Translations under genes and position numbers: made by a program | In this document: positions 13,201 to 24,340 of the stretch, in pieces | Layout of the letters: every line of letters begins with the position of its first letter | Numbering within the stretch: the stretch's first letter is position 1 | The notes under the pieces: generated by a model | Database searches by the model: none | What the model was told of the DNA's origin: nothing | Seen by the model: the letters and a program-made list of their open reading frames with translations, nothing else | Assembly: GCA_029718625.1 (NCBI GenBank) | Contig: CM056389.1 | Span: forward strand, 18,574,521-18,638,520 | Direction of reading: 5' to 3' | Length of the DNA: 64,000 nt | From: Synaphobranchus kaupii | Lineage: Eukaryota; Chordata; Actinopteri; Anguilliformes; Synaphobranchidae

Positions 13201-15802
13201 AATCTGGCCCTGGACATCAGTTGAGTACTGCAAGTTTTCTTTTCTATCTGATAGTTAATTGATCGATTAATGTCACCGATTGGCCTGAGATTTAACTGAC
13301 TTGGTGTCCCAGGTTTAAATCAGTCCTGATTAGAGAGGAAGAATGAAAACCAGCGGTACTATTGGCCTTGAGGGCCAGATTTGAGTATCCCTGCCGTATC
13401 AGATGTGGTTTGTGTCTATATACTGGGCTTATGTTACAGAAATATGCTTTTTTTATATACTTGGCTTATGTTACTGGCCTTTTACAGAAAAATGCATCTG
13501 TACTTCAAATTATAACTCCAATTATCCAACTGTGAAAATGTGCCCGAGGCTCATAACCTACTACTCAACACTTAAAATGCAATACCTCAGGCTCTTTTAT
13601 GACATCAGAGCAGTATGAACAGCTTTTAAAAAATGTTCTTATTATAATGGCCATTTTTTACATATATTCTCTGATCATTTCAAACCTTTTTGAAAGTGTT
13701 TCACTTTTTGCCTCATGGTTTTTTTTTGTTGAACAACACTGCCCTCTTGTGGACAATTTATTAGTTGCACCTGTTGAGATCTCTTGCTGTAGCCTATGTC
13801 AGAAATACTCAAATCTGGCCCTGGACATCAGTTGAGTACTGCAAGTTTTCTTTTCTATCTGATAGTTAATTGATCGATTAATGCCACCGATTGGCCTGAG
13901 ATTTAACTGACTTGGTGTCCCAGGTTTAAATCAGTTCTGATTAGAGAGGAAGAATGAAAACCAGCGGTACTATTGGCCTTGAGGGCCAGATTTGCGTATC
14001 CCTGCTGTATCAGATGTGGTTTGGGTCTATATACTGGGTTTATGTTATGCCTTTTACAGAAAAAAGCATCTGTACTTCAAATTATAACTCCAATTATCCA
14101 ACTGTGAAACTGTGCCCGAGGCTCATAACCTACTACTCAACACTTAAAATGCAATACCTCACGGTCTTTTATGACATCAGAGCAGTATGAACAGCTTTTT
14201 AAAATGTTCTTATTATATTGGCCATTTTTTATATTCTCTGATCATTTCAAACCTTTTTGAAAATGTTTCACTTTTTGCCTCACGGTTTTTTTGTTTGTTG
14301 TTGAACAACATTGCCCTCTTGTGGACGATTTATTAGTTGCACCAGTTGAGATCTCTTGCTGAAGCCTATGTCAGAAATACTCAAATCTGGCCCTGGACAT
14401 CAGTTGAGTACTGCAAGTTTTCTTTTCTATCTGATAGTTAATTGATCGATTAATGTCACCGATTGGCCTGAGATTTAACTGACTTGGTGTCCCAGGTTTA
14501 AATCAGTCCTGATTAGAGAGGAAGAATGAAAACCAGCGGTACTATTGGCCTTGAGGGCCAGATTTGAGTATCCCTGCCGTATCAGATGTGGTTTGTGTCT
14601 ATATACTGGGCTTATGTTACAGAAATATGCTTTTTTTATATACTTGGCTTATGTTACTGGCCTTTTACAGAAAAATGCATCTGTACTTCAAATTATAACT
14701 CCAATTATCCAACTGTGAAAATGTGCCCGAGGCTCATAACCTACTACTCAACACTTAAAATGCAATACCTCAGGCTCTTTTATGACATCAGAGCAGTATG
14801 AACAGCTTTTAAAAAATGTTCTTATTATAATGGCCATTTTTTACATATATTCTCTGATCATTTCAAACCTTTTTGAAAGTGTTTCACTTTTTGCCTCATG
14901 GTTTTTTTTTGTTGAACAACACTGCCCTCTTGTGGACAATTTATTCGTTGCACCTGTTGAGATCTCTTGCTGTAGCCTATGTCAGAAATACTCAAATCTG
15001 GCCCTGGACATCAGTTGAGTACTGCAAGTTTTCTTTTCTATCTGATAGTTAATTGATCGATTAATGCCACCGATTGGCCTGAGATTTAACTGACTTGGTG
15101 TCCCAGGTTTAAATCAGTTCTGATTAGAGAGGAAGAATGAAAACCATGGTACTATTGGCCTTGAGGTCCAGATTTGAGTATCCCTGCCGTATCAGATGTG
15201 GTTTGGGTCTATATACTGGGCTTATGTTACAGAAATATGTTTTTTTTATATACTGGGTTTATGCTACTGGCCTTTTACAGAAAAAAGCATCTGTACTTCA
15301 AATTATAACTCCAATTATCCAACTGTGAAACTGTGCCCGAGGCTCATAACCTACTACTCAACACTTAAAATGGAATACCTCAGGGTCTTTTATGACATCA
15401 GAGCAGTATGAACAGCTTTTTAAAAATGTTTTTATTATATTGGCCATTTTTTACATATATTCTCTGATCATTTCAAATCTTTTTGAAAGTGTTTCACTTT
15501 TTGCCTCGTTTTTTTTGTTTTGTTGAACAACACTGCCCTCTTGTGGACCATTTATTAGTTGCACCAGTTGAGATCTCTTGCTGAAGCCTATGTCAGAAAT
15601 ACTCAAATCTTCCCCTGGAGGTCAGTTGAGTACTGCAAGTTTTCTTTTCTATCTGATAGTTAATTGATCGATTAATGCCACTGATTGGCCTGAGATTTAA
15701 CTGACTTGGTGTCCCAGGTTTAAATCAGTTCTGATTAGAGAGGAAGAATGAAAACCAGCGGTACTATTGGCCTTGAGAGCCAGATTTGAGTATCCCTGCT
15801 GT
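10215..15802 (+). repeat. Tandem array of ten ~570-611-bp units, each with a foldback
   Basis: The anchor TTGAACAACACTGCCCTCTT recurs ten times (starts near 10,231, 10,797, 11,370, 11,938, 12,547, 13,119, 13,730, 14,302, 14,913 and 15,524). Spacings are 566, 573, 568, 609, 572, 611, 572, 611 and 611. Long units carry an extra ~39 bp: a local duplication around TATATACTGGGCTTATGTTAC. Short and long units alternate from about 12.4 to 15 kb, giving a dimer repeat of 1,183 bp. Each unit contains an inverted repeat: a left arm near ATACTCAAATCTGGCC and a right arm GGCCAGATTTGAGTATCC about 190 bases later, around TTAATTGATCGATTAA. The repeated 63-78-codon open frames in it are by-products of near-identical copies. 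Confidence 0.92.
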
Positions 15803-16285
15803 ACTTCTTCATGGCAATTGCCTATATCTATTGCCATTTGCCAGGTATTTTCACAAGTCCTAATTTAATGGCCAGTTGTCAAAGTTAAGAAAGAAATACA
15901 CATACACATATAGTATTATTTATGAACAAAGCACATCTTATGGACATTATCTCACATCAGTATTAACCTGGTCAGGCTCATAGTAGCATACAGTTAACCT
16001 GGTTAGGTCATGGTACCATGTTTTATAAGGTGAGGCTAATAATGCTGTAAAATTAACCTGGTTTTCTATATTACATGAGTTACTTTTAATTTGGAGTTAC
16101 TTGAGCTGTTTTTTTTTTGTTTTTATATTTGCTTTAAACCTGTTTATGCCACTATACTAGTACTAGCCATTCTGAAGCCAGCAGATCATCAGAAACTTCA
16201 AATATCCTTCTTTGCACACAAAGACTGTCGTGGCTAATCAACCACATACTGTACATGGAAAGATTTTTTTAAAGTGAATTATCAC
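15803..16285. other. Intronic sequence with degenerate CCTGGTCAGGCTCATAG-like motifs
   Basis: From about 15,965 the motif AACCTGGTCAGGCTCATAG and decayed versions recur irregularly, leading into the regular 31-bp array. No gene is visible. Confidence 0.5.
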
Positions 16286-16625
16286 TTTAGCATGATCAGG
16301 CTCATAGTCCCATAAGGCTACTTTGGTCAGGCTCATAGTCCTATAAGATCTACATGGTCAGGCTCATAGTCCCATAAGGCTACTTTGGTCAGGCTCATAG
16401 TCCCATGAGGCTACTTTGATCAGGCTCATAGTCCCATAAGATCTACATGGTCAGGCTCCTAGTATCATAAGGCTACTTTGGTCAGGCTCATAGTCCCATA
16501 AGGCTACTTTGGTCAGGCTCATAGTCCCATAAGGTTATAACCTGATCCGCCTCCAATTACTGTAAGGTTAGCCTGGTCAGGCTTGAAGTAGCCTTCCATA
16601 AGGTTAGCCTGGTCAAGCTCATAGT
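16286..16625 (+). repeat. 31-bp minisatellite
   Basis: About nine to eleven copies of a unit of the form GGTCAGGCTCATAGTCCCAT + AAGGCTACTTT, some replacing GGCTACTTT with GATCTACAT. It ends about 130 bases before the first visible mastermind-like exon, so it is intronic. Confidence 0.9.
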
Positions 16626-16753
16626 AGGCTAATGAATAAGATCCATTGTGTTGCACTCAAAGTTTAATTGTACCATATGTATGTTGTTTTTTCCCGACCT
16701 GACCATTAGGCCCTGCCTTCTGGGATTCGTCTTCCAACGAGTACAAGCTTCAG

Positions 16754-16847
16754 GGGCGGGTTGGCCCAGGCACAGCCAAAAGTCACTGGGAAGAACCAGG
16801 CAATGCAGAGACAACTGGCTCTACAACAGCAGATCGTCACCGACTCG
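16754..16847 (+). CDS. maml2: Mastermind-like exon (probably exon 3 of maml2)
   Basis: The frame reads a Gln-rich segment (…QAMQRQLALQQQIVTDS) and ends at a strong donor, GACTCG|GTGAGC, in phase 0. That joins directly to the phase-0 exon at 18,303. Gln-rich sequence just before the HLTRPPPDYK segment is what mastermind-like co-activators have. The 5' boundary is uncertain: CTTCAG|GGGC at 16,753 is my choice, after a pyrimidine-rich run, but CCATTAG at 16,709 and GGCCCAG at 16,769 also fit. The protein is nuclear. Its N-terminal part, not in this window, binds the Notch intracellular domain-CSL complex, and the rest recruits co-activators such as p300. The frame stays open past the donor through the minisatellite. 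Confidence 0.6.
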
Positions 16848-16916
16848 GTGAGCATTCACAGCAAAAACACTGCTAATACGTACAGTAATGCCATGTTCTG
16901 CACCATGCAATGTCCA

Positions 16917-18008
16917 CCGCTACGTACAGTCCACTCAGTGCTTCTGTTTGCGCTACGTACAGTCCACTCAGTGCTTCTGTTTGCGCTACGTACAGTCCAC
17001 TCAGGGCTTCTGTTTGCTCTACGTACAGTCCACTCAGTGCTTCTGTTTGCGCTACGTACAGTCCACTCAGGGCTTCTGTTTGCGCTACGTACAGTCCACT
17101 CAGTGCTTCTGTTTGCGCTACGTACAGTCCACTCAGGGCTTCTGTTTGCGCTACGTACAGTCCACTCAGTGCTTCTGTTTGCGCTACGTACAGTCCACTC
17201 AGGGCTTCTGTTTGCGCTACGTACAGTCCACTCAGGGCTTCTGTTTGCTCTACGTACAGTCCACTCAGTGCTTCTGTTTGCGCTACGTACAGTCCACTCA
17301 GGGCTTCTGTTTGCGCTACGTACAGTCCACTCAGTGCTTCTGTTTGCGCTACGTACAGTCCACTCAGTGCTTCTGTTTGCGCTACGTACAGTCCACTCAG
17401 GGCTTCTGTTTGCGCTACGTACAGTCCACTCAGTGCTTCTGTTTGCGCTACGTACAGTCCACTCAGGGCTTCTGTTTGCGCTACGTACAGTCCACTCAGG
17501 GCTTCTGTTTGCTCTACGTACAGTCCACTCAGGGCTTCTGTTTGCGCTACGTACAGTCCACTCAGTGCTTCTGTTTGCGCTACGTACAGTCCACTCAGGG
17601 CTTCTGTTTGCGCTATGTACAGTCCACTCAGGGCTTCTGTTTGCTCTACGTACAGTCCACTCAGTGCTTCTGTTTGCGCTACGTACAGTCCACTCAGGGC
17701 TTCTGTTTGCGCTACGTACAGTCCACTCAGTGCTTCTGTTTGCGCTACGTACAGTCCACTCAGTGCTTCTGTTTGCGCTACGTACAGTCCACTCAGGGCT
17801 TCTGTTTGCGCTACGTACAGTCCACTCAGGGCTTCTGTTTGCGCTACGTACAGTCCACTCAGGGCTTCTGTTTGCGCTACGTACAGTCCACTCGGGGCTT
17901 CTGTTTGCGCTACGTACAGTCCACTCAGGGCTTCTGTTTGCGCTATGTACAGTCCACTCAGGGCTTCTGTTTGCGCTACGTACAGTCCACTCAGGGCTTC
18001 TGTTTGGT
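16917..18008 (+). repeat. 33-copy, 33-bp intronic minisatellite
   Basis: The unit is TACGTACAGTCCACTCAG followed by T/G GCTTCTGTTTGC and G/T C. I count 33 tandem units. Two main variants (CAGTGC and CAGGGC) are interspersed in no simple alternation, plus minor GCTC and TATG forms. The unit length is a multiple of three and no + frame contains a stop, so all three + frames are open for more than 1.1 kb (368-438 codons). Minus frames are closed. The array begins about 70 bases after a splice donor and lies wholly within the intron. Confidence 0.95.
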
Positions 18009-18302
18009 CTTCATGACAGCATGATTAATCTGTCAAAAAAAAAAAAGAATTCTGAAGGCACTATATATTTGATGTAAGTATGCTAATCACTGCAATATTT
18101 TATTTTACAAAGTGATTATTGCTGTTAACTATAAATATATTTATATATAGATCTAATTATCCACATATTTCCCGTACTGTGAAGGCTGCTACAGGAATCA
18201 TAGTTTGCCCTATTCATCTTACCTTTTCCTACTTTGTTTATTTTCTCTGTTTTCAACTGAAGCCATTACCTGATGTGTGCATTTTATTTTATTGCATTTC
18301 AG

Positions 18303-18414
18303 GACAAAATAAATCCACAAGATCAGCTCAGCCGTCATTTAACCAGACCTCCGCCAGATTATAAACAGCCAAGAAGAAATATGGTGGGAGTGCAACAAGC
18401 TAATCTTTACAAAG
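18303..18414 (+). CDS. maml2: Mastermind-like exon (probably exon 4 of maml2)
   Basis: Flanked by a clear acceptor (GCATTTCAG|GAC, ending at 18,302) and donor (ACAAAG|GTGTGG). It encodes DKINPQDQLSRHLTRPPPDYK followed by QPRRNMVGVQQANLYK. The HLTRPPPDYK block is a hallmark of vertebrate mastermind-like proteins. The exon is 112 bases, entering in phase 0 and leaving after the first base of a codon. That matches the next exon, which begins with the two bases completing a Gly codon. Splice signals, phase and protein similarity all agree, so this is a real exon. I favour MAML2 over MAML1/3 because the downstream exon looks MAML2-like. Confidence 0.88.
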
Positions 18415-18590
18415 GTGTGGATTTTAATGGTCACAACCTTCTGTATATATTTTGTCATTCACTACATATGTTACTCCTTCACATGATGTCATTCACTAAG
18501 TATTATGCACATATAAGTATATATATATAAGTATAAGTCTCACCTCTAGCATTGTCTCAGTGATTGAATTCACATGTATCTTTACACATA

Positions 18591-19497
18591 CAGTGGGTTG
18601 AAAACATATTCAGCCCCGTTAGACTTTTTCATATTTTGCTGTGTATGGACATTTGATAAAAATTTATTTAATCAGGCTTTTTTTGCTGGTATTCAACACA
18701 AACAACTCTACAATATCAATGTGAAAAGTGAACTATTTGTTATTTATAAATATAAAACCGAAAACAATCATCTTAAGTATTCAGCCCTTTTTCTTTATTG
18801 TACTTTAACAGCCATACAGGCAAAACGTTGTTCAAAATTAAGGACTTTGAACAATATTATATATTTCTGTCTGGTTTCACTCTGGAAGGCAATGGAGAAA
18901 TCTGAAGGGAGAAAGTTACTGAATTTGCACCTTCTACATTCTTGCATAAAGTTATGGAGAGGTGATGATTTATGTTTTCTTTGAACCCCCAGGGACTGGT
19001 GTCTCAAATGGCATCCATGAGTGAACAATATCAGATAAACTCTGTTTGAGTATTGTGATGTAAAGTCCACTGTACTTCCTAGAATCCCATTAAGAGCCAT
19101 TAAAATGTATTGAAGAGACCTGGTCTTGGCTTTGTTACCAAGAAAGACAATATTAACACACATTTTAAAAGAAAATATTGTTCATCAACCTTAAATTCAA
19201 TCTAAACATGCTGTCTGAGCACTTTATGATGTGCAATTTTGAACAAAGTTTTGCCTGTATGGCTGTTATAGTACAATGAAGCAAGGATGCTGAATACTTA
19301 AGGAATTGATTGTTTTCGGTTTTATATTTATAAATAATTTGGAACAAATTGTAGATTTTACTTTTCACATTGACATTGTAGAGTCGTTTGTGTTGAATAC
19401 CAGCACAAAAGCCTGATTGAATAAACCTTTATCAAATGTTTGTACACAGCAAAATATGAAAAGGTCTAAGGGGGCTGAATACGTTTTCAATCCACTG
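18591..19497. mobile_element. 907-bp non-autonomous transposon with long inverted repeats (TA target)
   Basis: It starts TA|CAGTGGGTTGAAAACATATT and ends with the complementary AATACGTTTTCAATCCACTG|TA, so it has TA duplications at both sides and starts CAGT like Tc1/mariner elements. The inverted arms are about 290 bases each (18,591-18,880 and 19,205-19,497) and diverged. Open frames in the arms mirror each other on opposite strands. The centre encodes nothing recognisable. It is the size of a non-autonomous or internally deleted element and lies in the last intron of the mastermind-like gene. Confidence 0.85.
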
Positions 19498-20171
19498 TAT
19501 GCTTGACTATCGGGGTCAGGATCAGTTCTATTCAATTCTGTCTGTTCAGGAAAGTAATTGAAATTCATCACTCATTTAATTTCAAAGAAAAGATTTTTTT
19601 TAAATGTGTGATGAATTGAATCATGTCGGACAAAGATACATAGTTTTTTTTATAATACAGCTGTGAGTATTACAGTCCCCGTTTTCACTTTAAATAATTG
19701 ATTAATGCTTGTGATGTTATTTTTTTACATTCATTTCATTTCAAGTAATTTTCTGAATTGAGCCGAACCCTGCTGCATGAATAATATCTAAGCAAAAGTA
19801 GCCAAAAATACCTTGAAGATTAACCTGGGGGGAAAAGTGTGAGATTGGCGAATAGTACGCACACAAAATAAGCAGCGCTTTCATTTTGATTTATTAATGC
19901 AAGGTAGGCTATGTTCAGACTTTCTCCGGGTTTTATTTTCATGCAGAACCTTCATTGTGTGACTTTGCTGCAAAACCTCTCTGAACATTTGTTTCTGTCG
20001 TTATGCAATCAGCCTCCAATATATAAAACAAAGTCTGTTTTTCGATCTGTATGATAACACAATTAACTCACCTGACATGTTTTTTGGGGTCTGAATTGGT
20101 TACTATTTTAACTATATAAACTACTGTATATATATTTTCCACTGTCAAAACAAACTGTTCCCTTGCATTAG
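19498..20171. other. Rest of the last maml2 intron
   Basis: AT-rich intronic sequence ending at the acceptor CTTGCATTAG (20,170-20,171). No other feature is visible. Confidence 0.6.
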
Positions 20172-21097
20172 GAGGTGGGCTGCCTCTCAGTATGAACTCG
20201 TCCCAGGCACTGACGGGTACCGTGACCAGCCAGAGTGCCCTCCTGGCCAGCTCCTGCCACGTTCCTACGGGCCAGGGCACCAAGATGACCACCACGCCCA
20301 ATGACAGACTATTCGGGAGCAGGCCGGATCCTTCACAGGGCAGGTATATCATTCAGACTGTCAACCAGCTCCAACAACTTGGCAACCAGAACCCGGTCGG
20401 TCCAAACCAGAACAGCCTGGGGTTTCCAGGGCCTGGGAACCTGGGCGGGGCTTTTGGGTCGGTCTCCGGGTCAAATGGCCAACATATACGGCCCCAGGAG
20501 GCCCCAGGAATGCCTAGGCAGAGACTGTTGAGCATGCTCACAGGAAGTCATAATGTGGGGGTGCCCCTAAACTGGGGGCAAGGCTCCAAGCAGAACCCTC
20601 TGGGCCTGAGGAGGTTCCCTGGCCCTCTCCTGACCCCGCCCCACCCAGGAGCTCACAACATGCGTGGACCTCACTTCCCCCAGAAGCCCATGGTCCCGTC
20701 CAATCAGATGACACCAGACACACCCATGCTTCCTCTAAACCAGGTTATGAATGGACATGGGGTCAGGTTGGTGGTGGGACAAGGGAGAGACTCCGCCCCC
20801 AGACCCAGCCAGCCCAGAATGACCCCTCTTCCTACGGTGGCAAACCTGAATCAGAGCTCACCGACACAGACGGCTCCCCCCATGGGCACATTTGGGACCT
20901 CTGCCCAGAATGGCCACGGTTTCCACAGCAACCAGAGCGGTGACCTGACCTTCGATTTCCTCCAAGACGGGGACAACACGGTCCCCGGGATCAACTCGGA
21001 CTCTGACTTCATTGATTCCCTGCTGAAGTCAGGACCCGGGAATGATGACTGGATGAAAGACATAAATCTGGATGAAATTCTGGGGGGTCACTCGTAG
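20172..21097 (+). CDS. maml2: Mastermind-like terminal coding exon (probably maml2 exon 5)
   Basis: The acceptor TGCATTAG|GAGG joins in phase to the previous exon, giving a Gly codon at the junction. The exon encodes about 308 residues to the TAG at 21,095. It is rich in Asn, Gln, Pro, Gly and Ser and low in complexity, as in the C-terminal half of mastermind-like co-activators. It ends with acidic-hydrophobic blocks: DLTFDFLQDGD, SDSDFIDSLL and NDDWMKDINLDEILGGHS. By memory of the family this end matches MAML2 best; it corresponds to the C-terminal transactivation region. The role is transcriptional co-activation of Notch targets in the nucleus. There is no frameshift or internal stop, so the gene looks functional. 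MAML3 is the main alternative. Confidence 0.88.
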
Positions 21098-22360
21098 AGG
21101 GAAGCTGGGGGACTTAGCTCCACTGTCAGAACAACAGATCTCTGTAGATTATGAAACATGATGGGTCAAACATGATGATGTTTTTTATCAGTAATCTGCA
21201 GGAATTTTACAGGTGTCAAAGGGTTATATGACCCAGGTCTGATACCTCTATAAATGTATGTTAGAAATGTGACTTGCTGTATGGCTTAATATGGTCGCTG
21301 GCTGCACAGTGAAAACAAAAATTCTTGCTTTTTATATTCTTACCTCTTGATAAAAGTTTAGAATTTTAGTATTTCCAAAAAATTATTTATCATCTCTAGC
21401 AAAAGCTTGCTGCTGAAATGTGACAATTTAGATAAAAATGTGCAGTTGTGCAGATACATAAATGAAGCACATCCTTTCTCTCTTGCATTATTTTGATGAA
21501 TCAGGCTCTTTGGATCCCTTAACCTGATTAAAACCTTTGATGCTAGTATGCATTGTGAATTCTGAGATGTTTATGCCTTTAAGCACTCTGAATTGTGGAA
21601 ACGTTTGTGAACTTTGTGTATTTGCTGTATGTTTTATCACACTTTCTCATTCCTACCCATTTATTTGAATGCTTTGTCACCTTGTGATTCCCACTTCCTT
21701 GAAAAATATACTACTGTGCTCTGAATATACCTTTCATTTTACTGTACCACTTGCCACAATTCTCTATACTGTGTATCTGATTTGAAATGTCAGTCATGGG
21801 TTGTATTTAAAATTTTACTTTTCATAATTAACAGAAGCATTACTGGATACATCCAACTGGGTCATTTGCAATAACCTTTCAAAAAATGCATGAGACTGCT
21901 AGCCTGCCAATATTTTATTACTGCTAAAAAGGTATGTAATTTTAAATCTCTGTCAGAATATACATACAATACATAGTATTTATTTGACTTGTTTTGGAGA
22001 TTTTGTTCTGTCTGTATTGAAGCAAAAGGTTCTTCCTCTGTGATGTTTGCGCAAAAGTAAGTATATATGAAGTAAGATGTCTTCCTGATACCCAATAATG
22101 TTTTGAATGCTTCTGTGCTCTCTTCTATGAAATGTACAGATTGTACTAGGTTTTGTACAGAAATGTAAAGCTACTTTTTGATAAATCATATATCGTTCAG
22201 AAGATTATATTTATACTTCTGTGAATCAAATTAATTAAATGTTATATTTTGTATGGAATACTTGTTACTTTTCAAAGCATTGTTAATGTTAGTTTTGTAT
22301 ATAAATGGTGCAGCCATTTTAGCTTCTGAAAACTGATAATAAAAAGTTACTGTGTCTACT
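21098..22360 (+). other. maml2: 3'UTR of the mastermind-like gene
   Basis: AT-rich, stop-rich sequence from the stop codon to a canonical polyadenylation signal at 22,338-22,343. It lacks obvious mobile elements, unlike the intergenic sequence around it, which fits a transcribed UTR. The exact cleavage site is inferred. Confidence 0.6.
22338..22343 (+). terminator. Polyadenylation signal AATAAA
   Basis: AATAAA in the context CTGATAATAAAAAGTTAC, followed by T/G-rich sequence (TGTGTCTACTTCTGTC). It lies 1.24 kb after the maml2 stop codon. Confidence 0.65.
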
Positions 22361-24340
22361 TCTGTCAAAGAGATAACTTCTGGTCGTTCAGATGACCGTT
22401 CAAGAATAACAATCTGTATTTGACTTCTTTATCTTATAAGGGCACCAGTTTATATCATTTTCTCACCTGCAATTCAGTCATCCCTCAGCAAGAGCCTTCT
22501 TGTCATTACCTAGTAATCCACATCAATTGCCACTAATTAAGCACAGATGATGATTTCCAGCAATGTTCAAACATGATCACATGTTGCATAATGTTGGGCG
22601 GTAACATTTCTTTCTCTTTCTCTAAGCAATGGAAGGTAGACATAAACCATGCCAATTGCATTAGCTGCACAAAATAGTTAAATAAGACTAATCATAACAA
22701 TGACAGTTTATGGCGGTGTAGGCTTATAAAAATGAAATGTTAAAACAGATTAACCCAAATTAAATAAAAATACAAGCTTTTGACTGATTAAATTTGATCA
22801 TCGTCAATTGTGTAACAGTCTCCTCTGTCATAGTCTGGCAGTGCTGAGGTAATCCTCACTTGAAGTTTATCTTGGTTCCAGAACTCCCAGAGTAAAATCC
22901 TGGAATCCAGCTCTTGGTTTACAGTTAAGCCTGAACCTTGCTCTGTCATACTCTTTACAAGTGCAGTGTAGCGTAACGTTCTGCTTGGAAAATGCTTGAA
23001 AATCTTTTTTACGCCTACATTTGTTAACTTTTGCGAAATTGCTAGCCCAAATGCCACTTGTGAGTGTCATAATTTGATCATAGCATGTTAAGTTACCTGA
23101 ATATGGCATCAAGCCTTTGAGGGTTTCATCACATGCTTTCAACATTATACATTATCTGACACATATGCAGTTAATTTTTTTTTTTAAATCAGCCTCAAAG
23201 ATCAATAGACATTGTTTGATGCTGTCTGTGACTGACTGTAACATAGGGTGTCCAGGTGTATTGGTATGAGAAAGTAATAGGGACACTGGGTGATGGATGT
23301 TAACAGGTTTAATAAAGAACTCAGCGTAGTGACACTTCATTCATTCACATTCATTTCTTCTTCCGGTCTTTTTCCTCTAACCTACGTTGCCTAATCCATA
23401 GTATATATACCCAGACTACCACGTAGTGCTGGAAATTCTAATTATACTGAACTGTGCGCAACTAATTTAATAAATAAATAAAATGTGTCAATCATAATTG
23501 TTTGTGCCATCTCACATCTATGGCCATCTTTTCTTTATGAGAGTCAGCAGCCTGTAGCTACTTCTGCCCAAGTTGTTTTTGAGGAATATCCCCACCATTT
23601 CTTAAACCAATTTTAAACATACCCATTGTTTAGGACTTCCAAGTAGAATGTTTGCCGTCAAGAATGGATCTGTCAAAACTGGGATGAAATTTGTGTGCTG
23701 CTTTTTTTTTCACAAGGAATGGATTCCCCTCATTGTTTATTTCAGACCATGATGAATGTTTTTTGTTTGTAAATGCTAGTCTATTGTTGTTTTTTGTGCC
23801 TGTATGGATTATGTTGTAAACTGTGCAAAATAAATTGACTGAATCAGTGTGCAGTGTACCAGGGAGGTACTTTTGGACCCGGTCACTGAACCACTTTTTT
23901 GTGTTTGACAAAATATCATGCTATGGTATTCAAAATCCAATCCAGTACTGCAACCACTGTGCTTCACTATGGAGGTGATGTTAAGTGGAACAGATGCTGT
24001 TAAGTGGAACATGTGCAGCATTAGGATTTCTCTTGCGTCTTTACTTCAAATATTAAATTCAAATTCAGGGAGAGAGAAGGAGTTGCAAATGAATGTTATC
24101 TTTAATTTCTTGAGGATACCAAAGTGCTTGCCTCTCTGTACTCAGCCTGCCAACTCTGGCTGTGCGCACACAGCCGTCATAAGCACCATGAACAATAAAC
24201 CAATTAGCGCAGGAAAGGGAGCCAAAATGCACATTTGACTGGTCCATTTGAATGATAGTTACGTGCAGTGTCAGACGATAATTTGTCGTAGTACTTCATA
24301 AAATGAATATACCAAAGCACCGGAAAAATTGCTTGGTATT
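22361..24340. other. Intergenic sequence, no supported gene
   Basis: Several 60-106-codon frames lie here (for example minus strand 22,788-23,145 and 23,630-23,911). They overlap in different frames, lack splice context and resemble nothing I recognise. AATAAA-like motifs near 23,470 and 23,830 are isolated. I see no RNA gene. Confidence 0.4.

Noticed and set aside
12416..15411. Repeated 63-78-codon frames (for example at 12,416, 13,599, 14,782) as a small gene family
   Set aside because: They recur at exactly the tandem-unit period with near-identical DNA, so conservation reflects copy age and not selection. Other units carry frameshifts in the same frame.
16761..18077. Three overlapping + strand open frames of 368-438 codons as repeat proteins
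   Set aside because: They exist because a stop-free 33-bp unit is repeated 33 times. All three frames are equally open, the array lies between good splice sites, and no start context or signal peptide supports a gene.
22788..23145. Overlapping minus-strand frames of 89 and 92 codons as a gene
   Set aside because: Two different frames compete, neither has a recognisable motif or splice context, and the start codons are weak. An ancient retrocopy fragment is possible but not supportable.
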